A stretch of 64,000 nt of DNA, taken from Phreatobacter oligotrophus. Lineage in GTDB: Bacteria > Pseudomonadota > Alphaproteobacteria > Rhizobiales > Phreatobacteraceae. Positions 49,541-60,053 of the stretch are shown one piece after another; positions within the stretch are counted from its first letter, which is position 1; each line of letters opens with the position of its first letter. The notes beneath the pieces were generated by a model. The model saw only the letters and a program-made list of their open reading frames with translations. It searched no databases and was not told the origin of the DNA. The stretch covers positions 372,001 to 436,000 of the forward strand of contig NZ_PZZL01000003.1 of NCBI RefSeq assembly GCF_003046185.1. The letters run 5' to 3'. The position numbers and the translations under genes were made by a program.

Positions 49541-51396
49541 GCCGCGGGCCTAGCGGCACGCCGCGCCCAGACGGCGATCAGCGTCAACGCGGCAGGCGTC
49601 ATGCCGTCCATACGCGAGGCCTGGCCGAGGGTTGCCGGGCGCTGCCGCTCCAGCTTGACCCGGATCTCGTTGGATAGTCCCGGAACCGAATCGAATGCGA
49701 GATCAGCCGGGATGGCCAGATCCTCGTCGCGCCGGTGACCCTCGATTTCGGCCGCCTGCCGGTCGAGGTAAACCGCGTAATAGGCATCGGTCATCACCTG
49801 CTCGGCGACAGCCGGAGGCACGGATGCGAGCTCCGGCCAGGCGCGGCACAGGTCCTCCCAGGCGACGTCAGGCCGCGCCAGGAGCGTGAAGGCCGATCGC
49901 CGGATGCCATCCTGGTTCAGCGCGATGCCATGGGCCTTGGCCGCATTGGGCGTCAGGGTGAGGGATTCCAAACGCTCGCGGAGGGCGGCCAGCGCCTGTC
50001 GCTTGTCACGGAAGCGAATCGATCGCTCGGTGCCGATACAGCCGATCGCCAATCCCAGGGGCGTCAGGCGCTGGTCGGCATTGTCGGCCCGCAGCGTCAG
50101 CCGGAACTCGGCGCGGGAGGTGAACATCCGATAGGGCTCGGTCACACCCCGGCTCGTGAGGTCATCGACCATGACGCCGATATAACCTTCGTGCCGGCCG
50201 ATCGTGATGGCGTCGCCACCACCGGCGCGGCAGGCGGCATTCAGCCCCGCCAGAAGCCCCTGCCCCGCCGCCTCTTCATAGCCGGTGGTGCCGTTGATCT
50301 GACCGGCCAGGAACAGGCCCTGGACCCGCCGCGTCTCGAGGCTCGGCAACAGCTCGCGCGGGTCCACATGGTCATACTCGATCGCATAGCCATGGCGACG
50401 GATCACCACCCGCTCCAGGCCGGGGATGGACCGCAGGAAAGCCTCCTGCACGTCCTCGGGCAGGGAGGTCGAGAGGCCATTGGGATAAACCGTATCGTCG
50501 TCCAGCCCTTCCGGCTCCAGGAAGATCTGGTGGCCATCGCGGTCACCGAAGCGGACGATCTTGTCCTCGATAGAGGGGCAGTAGCGCGGTCCGACGCCCT
50601 CAATCCGCCCGCCATACATGGCCGAGCGCGCGAGATTGTCTCGCACGATCGCATGGGTCTGGTCGGTGGTGCGGGTGATACCGCAGGTGATCTGCGGGTT
50701 GGTGATCCGATCGGTCAGGGTCGAGAACGGTTCCGGATCCGAATCGGCCTCCTGCCGCTCCACCGAAGCCCAGTCGATCGTCGTGCCGTCGAGCCGCGCC
50801 GGCGTGCCGGTCTTGAGGCGTCCCAGCGCGAAACCGTGCGAAAGCAAGCTTTCGGACAAACTGATACTGGCGGGATCATCGATCCGCCCGGCGGACCATT
50901 GCCGCTCGCCGAGATGGATGACCCCTCGCAGGAAGGTGCCCGTGGTCAGCACGGCCGCGCCGGTCATCAGCACGCGGCCATCGGCGAGCGCAACCGAGGT
51001 CAAACGACCATCCTGGACGCCCAGGCTTGCAGCCTCGCCAATGACGATGTCAAGGCCCACCTGCTCCCGCAGGGCCCTCTGCATCGCCGCCGCATAGAGC
51101 TTGCGATCGGCCTGGGTGCGAGGACCGCGCACGGCCGGACCCTTGCGGCGGTTGAGCAGGCGAAACTGGATGCCCGCCGCATCGGCGACGCGCCCCATGA
51201 GCCCATCCAGAGCATCGACCTCCCTGACTAGATGGCCCTTGCCGAGCCCGCCAATGGCAGGGTTGCAGGACATGGCGCCGATCGTCTCAAAGCGGTGGGT
51301 GACCAGGGCCGTCCGCGCGCCAAGCCGCGCCGCGGCAGCCGCCGCCTCGCAGCCCGCATGGCCTCCCCCGATCACAATGACATCATAGGTCGTCAT
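49537..51396 (-). CDS. mnmG: tRNA uridine 5-carboxymethylaminomethyl modification enzyme, FAD subunit
   Basis: A 619-residue protein with the FAD motif [67 protein letters not shown] and [20 protein letters not shown]. With MnmE, encoded next to it, it modifies U34 of several tRNAs. It is full length. A parS site lies between its start and the mnmE stop. Confidence 0.98.
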   Translation of the reverse strand: MTTYDVIVIGGGHAGCEAAAAAARLGARTALVTHRFETIGAMSCNPAIGGLGKGHLVREVDALDGLMGRVADAAGIQFRLLNRRKGPAVRGPRTQADRKLYAAAMQRALREQVGLDIVIGEAASLGVQDGRLTSVALADGRVLMTGAAVLTTGTFLRGVIHLGERQWSAGRIDDPASISLSESLLSHGFALGRLKTGTPARLDGTTIDWASVERQEADSDPEPFSTLTDRITNPQITCGITRTTDQTHAIVRDNLARSAMYGGRIEGVGPRYCPSIEDKIVRFGDRDGHQIFLEPEGLDDDTVYPNGLSTSLPEDVQEAFLRSIPGLERVVIRRHGYAIEYDHVDPRELLPSLETRRVQGLFLAGQINGTTGYEEAAGQGLLAGLNAACRAGGGDAITIGRHEGYIGVMVDDLTSRGVTEPYRMFTSRAEFRLTLRADNADQRLTPLGLAIGCIGTERSIRFRDKRQALAALRERLESLTLTPNAAKAHGIALNQDGIRRSAFTLLARPDVAWEDLCRAWPELASVPPAVAEQVMTDAYYAVYLDRQAAEIEGHRRDEDLAIPADLAFDSVPGLSNEIRVKLERQRPATLGQASRMDGMTPAALTLIAVWARRAARPAA

Positions 51397-51465
51397 GCCG
51401 CGCTCATAGCCTGTCGGGACCGTCGCGACAATCAGGGCCGTGAAGCGTTACGAGTCCGAATCGAC

Positions 51466-51481
51466 TGTTTCACGTGAAACA
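51466..51481. promoter_or_regulatory. parS site between mnmE and mnmG
   Basis: A second perfect TGTTTCACGTGAAACA in the 113-bp gap between mnmG and mnmE. Two GANTC sites (51452 and 51458) stand directly beside it. It lies about 4.6 kb from the candidate origin. Confidence 0.93.
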
Positions 51482-51509
51482 CCGGGAGGGCTCAAAAGTC
51501 CGACCGGCC

Positions 51510-52817
51510 CTACTTGCCGATGCAGAAGGCCGAGAAGAGCTGGTCCAGCATGGCTTCCGTCCCCACGCGACCGCGGCTGCGGCCCAGCGCGGCGAGCGCG
51601 GCCCGGAGGTCCTCGGCCACCAGTTCGGCAGAGACCGACCAGTCGGTATGGCCGAGGGCCGCCTCCATGGACGCCAGCGCCTCCGCCATGATCCGCCGAT
51701 GGCGCTCATGAACGACCACGGCCGGCTCCCCGCCGAGAAGCGATGAGGCAAAGGCCTGCACATCGGCCAGCAAGGCGGGGAGGCCCGAGCCGGTGGCGGC
51801 CGAGATGCGATGCCGCGCCTCGCTGAGATGCTCCGCGACCCGATCAGCTTGCGACTGGACCAGCCAGGAGCCCTCGGGTCGTTCCGCGGCCGACTCGATC
51901 GTCGGGGCGAGCCAAAGCACCAGATCCGCTTCGCTGACCCGCCGTCGCGCCCGGCGAACCCCCTCGGCCTCGACCGGGTCCTGCGTCTCGCGGATGCCTG
52001 CCGTATCCACCAGAACGACCGGCAGGCCCCCGAGATCCAGCTGGACCTCCAGCGCGTCGCGGGTCGTGCCGGCGATCGGCGAGACGATGGCCACGTCGCG
52101 GCGGGCCATGGCGTTGAGCAGGGTCGACTTTCCGGCATTGGGAGGGCCCGCAATCGCCACCACCACGCCATCACGCATGCGCTCGGCGCGTCCGGAATCG
52201 GCGAGAAGGCCGTCGATCCGGTCCCGCACGGCCAGCGCCTGCGACCGGGCCTGCAGAAGGGCGGCATCGGTGACATCGCCTTCGTCAGGAAAATCGATGG
52301 TGGCTTCGACCAGGGCCAGGACGGGCAGCAGTTCCTGGGCTAGGCGATCCGTCTCGTCGGTCAGGCGCCCCTGATAGAGAGCATAGGCCTGACGCCGTTG
52401 AGCCTCGGTTTCCGCATGGAGAAGGTCACCCAGTCCCTCGATGGCCGCCAGGTCCAGCTTGCCGTTCTCGAAGGCGCGCCGGGTGAACTCACCTGGCTCC
52501 GCCAGCCTCACGCCCTCCAGAGCGACGACCGCCCCAAGCACGGCGGCCACCACGGCGCGGCCCCCATGGATCTGGAACTCGGCGCAGTCCTCGCCGGTGA
52601 AACTGGCCGGTGCAGGGAACCAGAGGACCAGCCCCTGATCGAGCGGTGAGCCGTTGGCGGGATCGCGGAGGGTGGAGAGCGTCGCGGCGCGCGGCGGAGG
52701 CAGCCTGCCCATGAGGCGCCTCAGGACCTCGGCCGCCTCTGGCCCCGAGATCCGGATCACGGCAACGCCAGAGATCCCCGGCGGTGTCGCCACTGCGGCA
52801 ATGGTGAGGGCCGTCAT
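51510..52817 (-). CDS. mnmE: tRNA modification GTPase MnmE
   Basis: A 435-residue GTPase: N-terminal tetrahydrofolate-binding domain (MTALTIAAVATPPGISGVAV, EFTRRAFENGKLDLAAIEGL), G domain with GPPNAGKSTLLNAM, GTTRDALE and DTAGIRE, and the C-terminal C-I-G-K whose Cys is conserved. It works with MnmG in forming the cmnm5U34 modification. The gene starts at 52817. The gap towards rho has several GANTC sites. Confidence 0.97.
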   Translation of the reverse strand: MTALTIAAVATPPGISGVAVIRISGPEAAEVLRRLMGRLPPPRAATLSTLRDPANGSPLDQGLVLWFPAPASFTGEDCAEFQIHGGRAVVAAVLGAVVALEGVRLAEPGEFTRRAFENGKLDLAAIEGLGDLLHAETEAQRRQAYALYQGRLTDETDRLAQELLPVLALVEATIDFPDEGDVTDAALLQARSQALAVRDRIDGLLADSGRAERMRDGVVVAIAGPPNAGKSTLLNAMARRDVAIVSPIAGTTRDALEVQLDLGGLPVVLVDTAGIRETQDPVEAEGVRRARRRVSEADLVLWLAPTIESAAERPEGSWLVQSQADRVAEHLSEARHRISAATGSGLPALLADVQAFASSLLGGEPAVVVHERHRRIMAEALASMEAALGHTDWSVSAELVAEDLRAALAALGRSRGRVGTEAMLDQLFSAFCIGK

Positions 52818-52926
52818 GCAGCCTGCCCGGCGCGGGATGCCGCGCTGCCGTTCCGGCTCCGAATCGGACGAGACGCACCCGATTCGTTCCGTAGGTGAAT
52901 CGGATGGAGCCCGATGCCCATCCGCC

Positions 52927-54195
52927 TCAGGTGTTCATGGAGTCGAAGAAGTCGCTGTTCTGCTTGGTCTGCCGCAGCTTGTCGAGCAGGAACTCGATGG
53001 CGTCGACCGTGCCCATCGGATTGAGGATGCGGCGCAGCACATACATCTTCTTGAGGATGTCCTGCGGCACCAGCAGCTCTTCCTTGCGGGTGCCGGAGCG
53101 GGTGATGTCGATGGCCGGGAAGGTCCGCTTGTCCGCCACCTTGCGGTCGAGGATGATTTCCGAGTTACCCGTGCCCTTGAACTCCTCGAAGATCACCTCG
53201 TCCATGCGGCTGCCCGTATCGATCAGCGCGGTGGCGATGATGGTCAGCGAGCCACCCTCCTCGATGTTGCGGGCGGCGCCGAAGAAGCGCTTCGGCCGCT
53301 GCAGGGCATTGGCGTCGACACCGCCGGTCAGAACCTTGCCGGAGGACGGCACGACGGTGTTGTAGGCGCGGCCGAGGCGGGTGATCGAGTCGAGCAGGAT
53401 CACGACGTCGCGGCCATGCTCGACCAGGCGCTTGGCCTTCTCGATGACCATCTCGGCCACCTGGACGTGGCGGGTGGCCGGCTCGTCGAAGGTCGAGGAA
53501 ATGACCTCGCCATTCACCGAGCGCTGCATGTCGGTGACCTCTTCCGGCCGCTCGTCGATGAGCAGAACGATGAGGTAGCACTCAGGATGGTTGCGGGTGA
53601 TGGACTGCGCGATGTTCTGCAGCAGCACCGTCTTACCCGTCCGCGGCGGGGCGACGATGAGCGCGCGCTGGCCCTTGCCGAGCGGGACGACCACGTCCAT
53701 GACGCGGGCCGAGAAGTCCTTCTTGGTCGGATCCTCCGCCTCCATCTTCAGCCGCTGGTTCGGATAGAGCGGCGTCAGATTGTCGAAATTGACCTTGTGG
53801 CGGGCCTTTTCCGGGTCCTCGAAGTTGATCTTGTTGACCTTCACCAGGGCGAAGTAGCGCTCGCCCTCCTTCGGGGAGCGGATCTGGCCCTCGACCGTAT
53901 CGCCGGTGCGAAGACCGAAGCGGCGGATCTGGGAGGGCGAGACATAGATGTCGTCGGGGCCGGCGAGGTAGTTCGCGTCCGGCGAGCGCAGATAGCCGAA
54001 GCCGTCCTGCAGCACCTCGACGACGCCCTCGCCGATAATGTCGATTTCCTGCGCCGCCAGCTGCTTGAGGCAGGCGAACATCAGCTCTTGCTTGCGCAGG
54101 GTGGAGGCATTCTCGACCTGCTGCTCCTCCGCGAAGGCGAGGAGTTCGGTCGGCGACTTGGCCTTGATGTCCTGGAGCTTGATCTGCTGCTGCAT
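52927..54195 (-). CDS. rho: Transcription termination factor Rho
   Basis: A 422-residue hexameric RNA helicase: [18 protein letters not shown] at the N-terminus, the primary RNA-binding cold-shock fold with [22 protein letters not shown], Walker A in [29 protein letters not shown] and [23 protein letters not shown] 54195 was chosen; an upstream in-frame GTG has no ribosome site either. The 5' leader of about 245 bp before it is long enough for the autoregulation known in other bacteria. Confidence 0.98.
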   Translation of the reverse strand: MQQQIKLQDIKAKSPTELLAFAEEQQVENASTLRKQELMFACLKQLAAQEIDIIGEGVVEVLQDGFGYLRSPDANYLAGPDDIYVSPSQIRRFGLRTGDTVEGQIRSPKEGERYFALVKVNKINFEDPEKARHKVNFDNLTPLYPNQRLKMEAEDPTKKDFSARVMDVVVPLGKGQRALIVAPPRTGKTVLLQNIAQSITRNHPECYLIVLLIDERPEEVTDMQRSVNGEVISSTFDEPATRHVQVAEMVIEKAKRLVEHGRDVVILLDSITRLGRAYNTVVPSSGKVLTGGVDANALQRPKRFFGAARNIEEGGSLTIIATALIDTGSRMDEVIFEEFKGTGNSEIILDRKVADKRTFPAIDITRSGTRKEELLVPQDILKKMYVLRRILNPMGTVDAIEFLLDKLRQTKQNSDFFDSMNT

Positions 54196-54390
54196 CGGAA
54201 CCACGAGGAAAGGGAGACGGCCGGAGGCACGGAACGAGGAACGCGAGCCGGGCCCGGAAGGGAGAGATGGCGGATCGCAGAGGAGATCGTGCGGCGGGGA
54301 GCCGCCTCCTGGGTCCTGAGGGCGCGGAACGTCAGGCGAGCCGCGGCGAAGGACTTGTCTGCGGAAGGAGGGACCTATCGGATAAGCTCT

Positions 54391-54418
54391 CGCCGCCGCA
54401 AAAGCAAGAGCGGCGGCG
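54391..54418. other. Perfect 9-bp hairpin in the hemJ-rho gap
   Basis: CGCCGCCGC at 54391-54399 pairs with GCGGCGGCG at 54410-54418 around a 10-base purine-rich loop. It lies 24 bp beyond the hemJ stop and in the presumed leader of rho. There is no T run on either side, so it is not a normal intrinsic terminator. It may slow polymerase, protect the hemJ transcript end or shape the rho leader. Confidence 0.4.
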
Positions 54419-54441
54419 GTTCCAGGGTGGTGGCGCCTGGC

Positions 54442-54972
54442 TCAGAACGGCTTGATGATCACCAGCACGACGACGACGATCATGATGACCGTCGGCACCT
54501 CGTTCATCACCCGCCAGAAGCGCTGCGATTTGGTATTGCGATCCTCGGCAAAGCGGCGGACGGCGCCGGCGAAATAGCCGTGGACCCCGGACAGGGCGAA
54601 GACGAAGGCGAGCTTGGCGTGCAGCCAGCCGCCCTTCATGCCGAAGCTCACCCAGGCAAGCCACAGCCCGGCCACCCAGCTGACCATCATCGCTGGGTTC
54701 ATGATGTACTCAAGCAGCCGGCGTTCCATGACCTTGAACGTCTCGGACGTCTCCGATCCCGGCGTCGCGGCCACGTGATAGATGAAAAGCCGCGGCAGAT
54801 AGAGCATCGCCGCCATCCAGGAGATGATGGCGACGACATGCAGCGCCTTGATCCAGCCGGCAGCGGCCACGGGCGCGACAAGACCAAGGCCGACCACGCC
54901 GAGGACCGTGATGGCGAGGGCCACGACGGCGCGGATCGCCCGCTCCCGCGGGGTCGGAGACGGATTTGCCAT
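54442..54972 (-). CDS. hemJ: Protoporphyrinogen IX oxidase, HemJ type
   Basis: A 176-residue protein with four to five membrane helices. It shows the HemJ/UPF0093 pattern: GWIKALHVVAIISWMAAMLY with the conserved His, LPRLFIYHV, ERRLLEYIMNPAMM, and GGWLHAKLAFVFALSGVHGY. HemJ oxidises protoporphyrinogen IX to protoporphyrin IX in most alphaproteobacteria. Its start lies 2 bp after the hemE stop, so two haem enzymes are translated together. ATG 54972 follows a GGAAGG. Confidence 0.92.
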   Translation of the reverse strand: MANPSPTPRERAIRAVVALAITVLGVVGLGLVAPVAAAGWIKALHVVAIISWMAAMLYLPRLFIYHVAATPGSETSETFKVMERRLLEYIMNPAMMVSWVAGLWLAWVSFGMKGGWLHAKLAFVFALSGVHGYFAGAVRRFAEDRNTKSQRFWRVMNEVPTVIMIVVVVLVIIKPF

Positions 54973-54974
54973 GG

Positions 54975-56006
54975 TCATGCCTTCCAGTTGCGCACCCGCG
55001 CCACCATGCGCTCGACATGGGCGATGGGCGTGGGCGGCAAGATGCCGTGTCCGAGATTGAAGATCAGCCGGCCGCGACCGAAAGCCTCGAGCGTCGCATC
55101 CACCGCCCGGTCCAGGGCCTCGCCACCGGCGAGCAGGGCGATGGGATCGACATTGCCCTGTACAGCCACGTTGGGCTGGATCGATTGAGCGACAAAGCCG
55201 GCATCGGCCGTCCAGTCGAGGCCGACCGCATCGGCTCCCGTCCCCTCGACGACCGCCTTGAGCCGCAACCCCGCGCCTTTCGGGAAGACGATGACGGGGA
55301 TGCCCGGTGCCGCTGCCTTCACGCCGGCCACGATCCGGCCGATGGGCTCGACACACCAGCGGCGGAACTCATCCGCCGGCAGCACGCCAGCCCAGGTGTC
55401 GAAGATCTGGACCGCATCGACGCCGGCCCGGATCTGCCCGAGAAGATAGGTGATCGAGGCCTCGACGATGATGTCGATGAGCCGCGCAAAGCCCTGCGGA
55501 TCACGATAGGCGAAGAGACGGGCCGCCACCTGGTCATCGCCGCCCTTGCCGGCCACCATGTAGGTCGCAACCGTCCAGGGCGCGCCGCAGAAGCCGATGA
55601 AGGTCGTCCCGGCGGGCAACTGCTCATGGATGCGGGCGACGGCCTCGTAGACCTTGCCGACGATGGCTTCATCGAGGCTTGCCGCCAATCGCGACAGCCC
55701 TGACGCATCGACCAGCGGATCAAGACGCGGGCCCTCGCCCGCCTCGAAGGCCACGGTCTGCCCGAGCGCATGGGGCAGGACGAGAATGTCTGAGAACAGG
55801 ATGGCCCCGTCGAAGCCGAACCGCCGCAGCGGCTGGAGGGTCACCTCGGCCGCCAGTTCCGGATTGAAGCACAGGTTCAGGAAGGATCCTGCCTGCTCGC
55901 GGGTGGCGCGATATTCGGGAAGGTAGCGCCCGGCCTGGCGCATCATCCAGATGGGCGGAGAGGCGGCATGGCCGCCCTTGAGCACGTCAAGGAGAGGTTT
56001 GTGCAC
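54975..56006 (-). CDS. hemE: Uroporphyrinogen decarboxylase
   Basis: A 343-residue enzyme starting at GTG 56006 with GGGAG upstream. It has [17 protein letters not shown] near the N-terminus, [14 protein letters not shown], the segment [27 protein letters not shown], and [18 protein letters not shown] near the C-terminus. It converts uroporphyrinogen III to coproporphyrinogen III. In Caulobacter and other alphaproteobacteria the chromosome origin lies next to hemE, as seems likely here. Confidence 0.97.
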   Translation of the reverse strand: MHKPLLDVLKGGHAASPPIWMMRQAGRYLPEYRATREQAGSFLNLCFNPELAAEVTLQPLRRFGFDGAILFSDILVLPHALGQTVAFEAGEGPRLDPLVDASGLSRLAASLDEAIVGKVYEAVARIHEQLPAGTTFIGFCGAPWTVATYMVAGKGGDDQVAARLFAYRDPQGFARLIDIIVEASITYLLGQIRAGVDAVQIFDTWAGVLPADEFRRWCVEPIGRIVAGVKAAAPGIPVIVFPKGAGLRLKAVVEGTGADAVGLDWTADAGFVAQSIQPNVAVQGNVDPIALLAGGEALDRAVDATLEAFGRGRLIFNLGHGILPPTPIAHVERMVARVRNWKA

Positions 56007-56389
56007 GTCGGCTCCCGCGTCCCCCTCTCTCCTTCAATCTTGAATGAAAGAGAGTCTTCTTTGATTCCTTGAAGCTGGATTAGGTGAACACAAGCTTCTC
56101 CACAAGTTGTCCACGCCGCGCGGGCTCTGGCAAGGCTTCCCTTCGGGGAGGGGTCGCCCGATCCAAGCCCTTGCGAGTCCGACCGGATTCAGGCACCGTC
56201 ACCTCAGCGGCCTCTCGCCCATCCGCGCTTGTCCCGGACTCGCACCGCCAGCTGTCCCCTGCCTCATGGCTGGGGATGAGATTCCGGCCAGTGGGCATGG
56301 ACCTCTTGCGGCTCGCCTGCTTCCGTGCCCTTGTCCCTGTTCGTCCACAGGCTCCAGGCGGCCTGTCCCAGGCCCGTATCCCCATCGCC
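56007..56389. other. Candidate chromosome replication origin (oriC)
   Basis: A 383-bp gap between divergent hemE and ppsR, the position of oriC in several alphaproteobacteria. Its hemE-proximal part (about 56025-56105) is much more AT-rich than the rest of the window. DnaA-box-like sites are TTCTCCACA at 56096-56104, TTGTCCACG at 56107-56115 and TCGTCCACA at 56341-56349. GANTC sites lie at 56052, 56063, 56175, 56186, 56237 and 56280, including two pairs 11 bp apart. An open frame crosses the gap in phase with ppsR, but its translation looks non-coding. No perfect DnaA box is present. Confidence 0.55.
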
Positions 56390-57241
56390 ATGCCGCATCG
56401 TCGCGAGAGCTATTTCCACCTTCATCTCGTGTCGGACGCCACGGGCGAGACGCTGATGACCGTCGGCCGCGCGGCGGCGGTGCAATATTCCTCCGTCTCG
56501 GCCATTGAACACGTCTACCCGCTGGTTCGTTCCCAGAAGCAGCTGGACCGGGTCCTCACCGAGATCGAGAACAGCCCCGGCATCGTCCTCTACACCCTGG
56601 TCGACCAGGAGCTCACCGAGCGCCTGAAAAACACCTGCAAGGAGCTGGGCTGCCCCTGCCTCTCCGTTCTGGAACCCATCCTCGCGCTGTTCCAGAACTA
56701 TCTCGGTGCCGCCTCGACGCCGCGGGTCGGCGCGCAGCACGTGCTGAATGCCGAATATTTCCAGCGGATCGACGCGCTGAACTATACGATGATGCACGAT
56801 GACGGCCAGCTGCCCGAGAATTGGGAAGAGGCCGATGTGCTGCTGGTGGGCGTCTCCCGCACCTCCAAGACGCCGACCTCCATCTATCTCGCCAATCGCG
56901 GCATCAAGGCCGCCAATATCCCGCTCGTTCCAGGCATTCCGCTCCCCGATGTCATCTGGGCGCTGAAGAAGCCGCTCGTCGTCGGCCTCTATGCCAGCCC
57001 CGAGCGCATCGTGCAGATCCGCGAGAACCGCATCCTGTCGTTGAACGCCACCGAGGACCGCTCGAGCTATGTCGACCGCGCTGCCGTGGCCGAGGAAATC
57101 GCCCAGTCCCGGCGCCTCTTCGGCAGCAACAACTGGCCGATCATCGACGTGACCCGCCGTTCCATCGAGGAGACGGCCGCCGGCATCATCTCCCTGCTCA
57201 AGGATCATCGGCGCAAGATCGCCGAGGAGGCGCAGGCGTGA
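56390..57241 (+). CDS. ppsR: Pyruvate, phosphate dikinase regulatory protein (kinase/phosphotransferase)
   Basis: A 283-residue DUF299 protein: [20 protein letters not shown] at the N-terminus, the P-loop-like [18 protein letters not shown], and [15 protein letters not shown]. Family members switch PEP synthase or pyruvate, phosphate dikinase on and off by ADP-dependent phosphorylation and Pi-dependent release. ATG 56390 starts the conserved part (MPHRRES). It is the first of five tightly packed genes running to dnaQ. Confidence 0.93.
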   Translation: MPHRRESYFHLHLVSDATGETLMTVGRAAAVQYSSVSAIEHVYPLVRSQKQLDRVLTEIENSPGIVLYTLVDQELTERLKNTCKELGCPCLSVLEPILALFQNYLGAASTPRVGAQHVLNAEYFQRIDALNYTMMHDDGQLPENWEEADVLLVGVSRTSKTPTSIYLANRGIKAANIPLVPGIPLPDVIWALKKPLVVGLYASPERIVQIRENRILSLNATEDRSSYVDRAAVAEEIAQSRRLFGSNNWPIIDVTRRSIEETAAGIISLLKDHRRKIAEEAQA

Positions 57242-57834
57242 GCGCCCTCGTCCTCGCCTCGAAATCTGCTGCACGGGCCGCCATGCTGCAGGCGGCCGGC
57301 ATCACCGTTGCCCTTGCCCCCGCCGATATCGATGAGCGCGCCTTTGACGAAGCCTGGAGCCGGGAGGGCCATGGGCCCGACGTGGTCGCACGCCTCCTGG
57401 CGGAGGAAAAGGCGCGGGCCGTGAGCCGGACCCATCCGGGCGCCGTGGTGATCGGCGCCGACCAGACCCTGGCGCTTGGGCCCAGGCGCTTCTCCAAGCC
57501 CGCTGATGTCGCAGAAGCGCGCGCCAATCTCGCCACGCTGCGCGGTGAGACCCATCATCTCCATTCCGGCGTCGCGCTGGTGAGGGACGGCGAGACCCTG
57601 TTCGCCACGGTTTCCTCCGCAGCCATGGCGATGCGCGCCTTCTCCGACGCCTTCCTCGACGCCTATATCGAACGCCAGGGCGGCCGCGTGCTCTCCTCCG
57701 TCGGCTGCTATCAGCTCGAAGGCGAGGGCATCCAGCTGTTCGAGCGCATCGACGGCGACTATTTCACCATCCTCGGCATGCCCCTGCTGCCACTCCTGTC
57801 CGCCCTCCGTCACCACGGTCTCGTCGCCTCATGA
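57238..57834 (+). CDS. maf: Maf-family nucleoside triphosphate pyrophosphatase
   Basis: A 198-residue protein starting at GTG 57238, overlapping the ppsR stop. It has [29 protein letters not shown] and [20 protein letters not shown], with the SxSxxR-like and Asp motifs of Maf enzymes. These hydrolyse dTTP, UTP or modified nucleotides. The second ASKSAAR segment differs from the common SxSPRR form, as often in alphaproteobacterial copies. It overlaps aroE by 4 bp. Confidence 0.92.
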   Translation: MSALVLASKSAARAAMLQAAGITVALAPADIDERAFDEAWSREGHGPDVVARLLAEEKARAVSRTHPGAVVIGADQTLALGPRRFSKPADVAEARANLATLRGETHHLHSGVALVRDGETLFATVSSAAMAMRAFSDAFLDAYIERQGGRVLSSVGCYQLEGEGIQLFERIDGDYFTILGMPLLPLLSALRHHGLVAS

Positions 57835-58661
57835 TCCGCGCCTGCTGCATCGGCTGGCCCGTCACCCACGTCCGCTCGCCGCTCATCCATGGTTTCTGGC
57901 TGAAGGAGCACGCCATCCGCGGCGACTATGGCCGCGAGGCCGTGGAGCCCGGCCAGGTCGAGGCCTTCCTGCGCAGCCTCAATGATCGCGGTTATGCCGG
58001 CTGCAATGTGACGATCCCCCACAAAGAAGCCGCCTTCGCCGCCATGGACGAGGTCGAGCCCGGGGCGGTGGCCGTTGGCGCCGTGAACACGGTCTGGCTC
58101 GATCGCGGCCGCCTGGTGGGGATGAATTCCGACGTTATCGGTTTCCTCAAGAATCTCGACGACCACGTGCCGAACTGGGAACGCGAGGTGCGCCATGCCG
58201 TCGTTCTCGGTGCTGGCGGTGCGGCCCGCGGCATCGTTCATGGGCTGTTGAGCCGCGGCGTCGAGACCGTCACGGTGGCGAATCGATCGCTCTCAAAGGC
58301 CGAAGCCATCGCCGTGGCCCATCCGACGAGCCTGCGCGTCGCCGATTGGGCCTCGCTGCCTGACCGGGTCGCCGATGCCGACCTCCTCGTGAACACGACC
58401 TCGCTCGGCATGAAGGGCCAGCCGGCCCTCGACTTGCCCCTCGACACGCTGAAGCCCACGGCCATCGTCTCCGATATCGTCTATGTGCCGCTGGCGACGG
58501 ACCTTCTGACCCGCGCCGAGGCGCGCGGCCACCGCACGGTCGAGGGCCTCGGCATGCTGCTGCACCAGGCGGTGCCGGGCTTCGAGAAATGGTTCGGCAT
58601 CAGCCCCAAGGTTACGCGCGGCCTGTGGGAACATGTCGCCGCCGACGTCCGGGGCTCCTGA
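57831..58661 (+). CDS. aroE: Shikimate dehydrogenase
   Basis: A 276-residue enzyme: [17 protein letters not shown] for shikimate binding, catalytic Lys in [18 protein letters not shown], the NADP-binding [13 protein letters not shown], and [10 protein letters not shown]. It reduces 3-dehydroshikimate with NADPH in aromatic amino-acid synthesis. The start overlaps maf (ATGA) and coaE begins 1 bp after its stop. Confidence 0.96.
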   Translation: MIRACCIGWPVTHVRSPLIHGFWLKEHAIRGDYGREAVEPGQVEAFLRSLNDRGYAGCNVTIPHKEAAFAAMDEVEPGAVAVGAVNTVWLDRGRLVGMNSDVIGFLKNLDDHVPNWEREVRHAVVLGAGGAARGIVHGLLSRGVETVTVANRSLSKAEAIAVAHPTSLRVADWASLPDRVADADLLVNTTSLGMKGQPALDLPLDTLKPTAIVSDIVYVPLATDLLTRAEARGHRTVEGLGMLLHQAVPGFEKWFGISPKVTRGLWEHVAADVRGS

Positions 58662-58662
58662 C

Positions 58663-59259
58663 ATGTTCGTCCTCGGCCTCACCGGCTCCATCGGCATGGG
58701 CAAATCCACCACCTCGACCTTCTTCCGCGAGGCCGGGATTCCCGTCCATGACGCCGATGCGGCGGTTCACCGGCTCTATGCCGGAGACGCCGTCGCGCCC
58801 ATCGAGGCCGCCTTTCCTGGCGTGACGGTCGATGGCCGGGTTGATCGCGCACGGCTCGGCGCGGTGGTGCTGAAGGATGCGCAGGCGCTGAAGCGCCTGG
58901 AGGCGATCATCCACCCGCTGGTCGGCGGTGCCGAAAAGGCCTTCCGCGATGCCGCCCGCGCCCGCGGCCATACCATGGTCGTCCTGGACATACCCTTGCT
59001 GCTGGAGACCGGCGGCGAGCGCCGCGTCGATGCCGTCGCCGTCGTCTCGGCCCCGGCGGCCACCCAGCGCGACCGCGTCATGGCCCGGCCCGGTATGACC
59101 GCCGACAAGCTCGAGGCCATCCTCGCCCGGCAGATGCCGGATGCGGAGAAGCGCCGCCGCGCTCATTTCGTCATCGAATCGGGTTTCGGCCTCGACGCCG
59201 CCCGCCGTCAGGTCAGCGACCTCATCCGGGCGCTCGCCGGCAGCCGCAGGAGCCATTGA
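58663..59259 (+). CDS. coaE: Dephospho-CoA kinase
   Basis: A 198-residue P-loop kinase: [43 protein letters not shown] and [17 protein letters not shown]. It performs the last step of CoA synthesis. ATG 58663 starts right after the aroE stop. Its stop TGA overlaps the dnaQ ATG by one base. Confidence 0.95.
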   Translation: MFVLGLTGSIGMGKSTTSTFFREAGIPVHDADAAVHRLYAGDAVAPIEAAFPGVTVDGRVDRARLGAVVLKDAQALKRLEAIIHPLVGGAEKAFRDAARARGHTMVVLDIPLLLETGGERRVDAVAVVSAPAATQRDRVMARPGMTADKLEAILARQMPDAEKRRRAHFVIESGFGLDAARRQVSDLIRALAGSRRSH

Positions 59260-59987
59260 TGCGCGAGATCATCCTCGACACCGAAACGACCGGCCTCGAT
59301 CCGAACCGCGGCGACCGCCTCGTCGAGATCGGCGGCATCGAGCTGGTGAACCATTTTCCGACCGGCCGGACCTATCACGTCTACATCAATCCCGAGCGCG
59401 ACATGCCGGAGGAGGCCTTCCGGGTCCACGGCTTGTCCGCTGAATTCCTCTCGGACAAGCCGCGCTTCGCCGAGCTGGTCGATGATTTCACCGCCTTCAT
59501 CGAGGGGGCGCGCCTCGTCATCCACAACGCCTCCTTCGACATGGGCTTCATCAATGCCGAGCTGAAGCGGGCGGGCCGCTCCCTCTTCCCGATGGACATG
59601 GTCACCGACACGCTCAGCATGGCCCGCCGCCGCTTCCCCGGTGCGGCGGTCAGCCTCGACGCGCTCTGCTCGCGCTTCGGCATCGACAATTCCCGCCGCA
59701 CGAAGCACGGCGCCTTGCTCGACGCGGAGCTCTTGGCCGACGTCTATATCGAGCTGATCGGCGGCCGGCAGGCCTCGTTCGGCCTCGCCGAGGCCGGTAG
59801 GGCCGGCCCCCGGGCCGGTGGTCGCCGCACCACCGCCGCGCAGCGCCCCGCGCCGCTCCCCTCCCGCCTGACCGAGGAGGAGATCCGCGCCCATGCCGCC
59901 TTCATCCGCGACCTCGGCGACAAGGCCATCTGGTATGACCACCTGCCGCGTCCCGAGTCTGACCCGGTCGCCTTGACCCCCCAGTGA
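59259..59987 (+). CDS. dnaQ: DNA polymerase III epsilon subunit (proofreading exonuclease)
   Basis: A 242-residue DEDDh exonuclease: REIILDTETTGLDPNRGDR gives the first acidic motif, VIHNASFDMGFI the second, and KHGALLDAELLADVYIEL the third with the catalytic His. A Pro/Arg-rich linker and a short C-terminal segment for the alpha subunit follow. It ends the ppsR-maf-aroE-coaE-dnaQ set. Confidence 0.96.
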   Translation: MREIILDTETTGLDPNRGDRLVEIGGIELVNHFPTGRTYHVYINPERDMPEEAFRVHGLSAEFLSDKPRFAELVDDFTAFIEGARLVIHNASFDMGFINAELKRAGRSLFPMDMVTDTLSMARRRFPGAAVSLDALCSRFGIDNSRRTKHGALLDAELLADVYIELIGGRQASFGLAEAGRAGPRAGGRRTTAAQRPAPLPSRLTEEEIRAHAAFIRDLGDKAIWYDHLPRPESDPVALTPQ

Positions 59988-60053
59988 CATGCCGATACCA
60001 ATGACGGCCGCGTGACAGGGCTCGTGGGGAGCTCCGTTCCATCGGACCGTTGA

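Noticed and set aside
54391-54418. Rho-independent terminator for hemJ
   Set aside because: The hairpin is perfect but lacks a T run on either strand, so I report only an inverted repeat.
52654-55188. An 844-codon open frame across mnmE, rho and hemJ on the plus strand
   Set aside because: It runs antisense across three well-recognised genes and their gaps, which real genes do not do.
56084-56389. N-terminal extension of ppsR
   Set aside because: The open frame continues upstream, but the translation is unlike the family and the DNA carries the DnaA-like boxes and GANTC sites.
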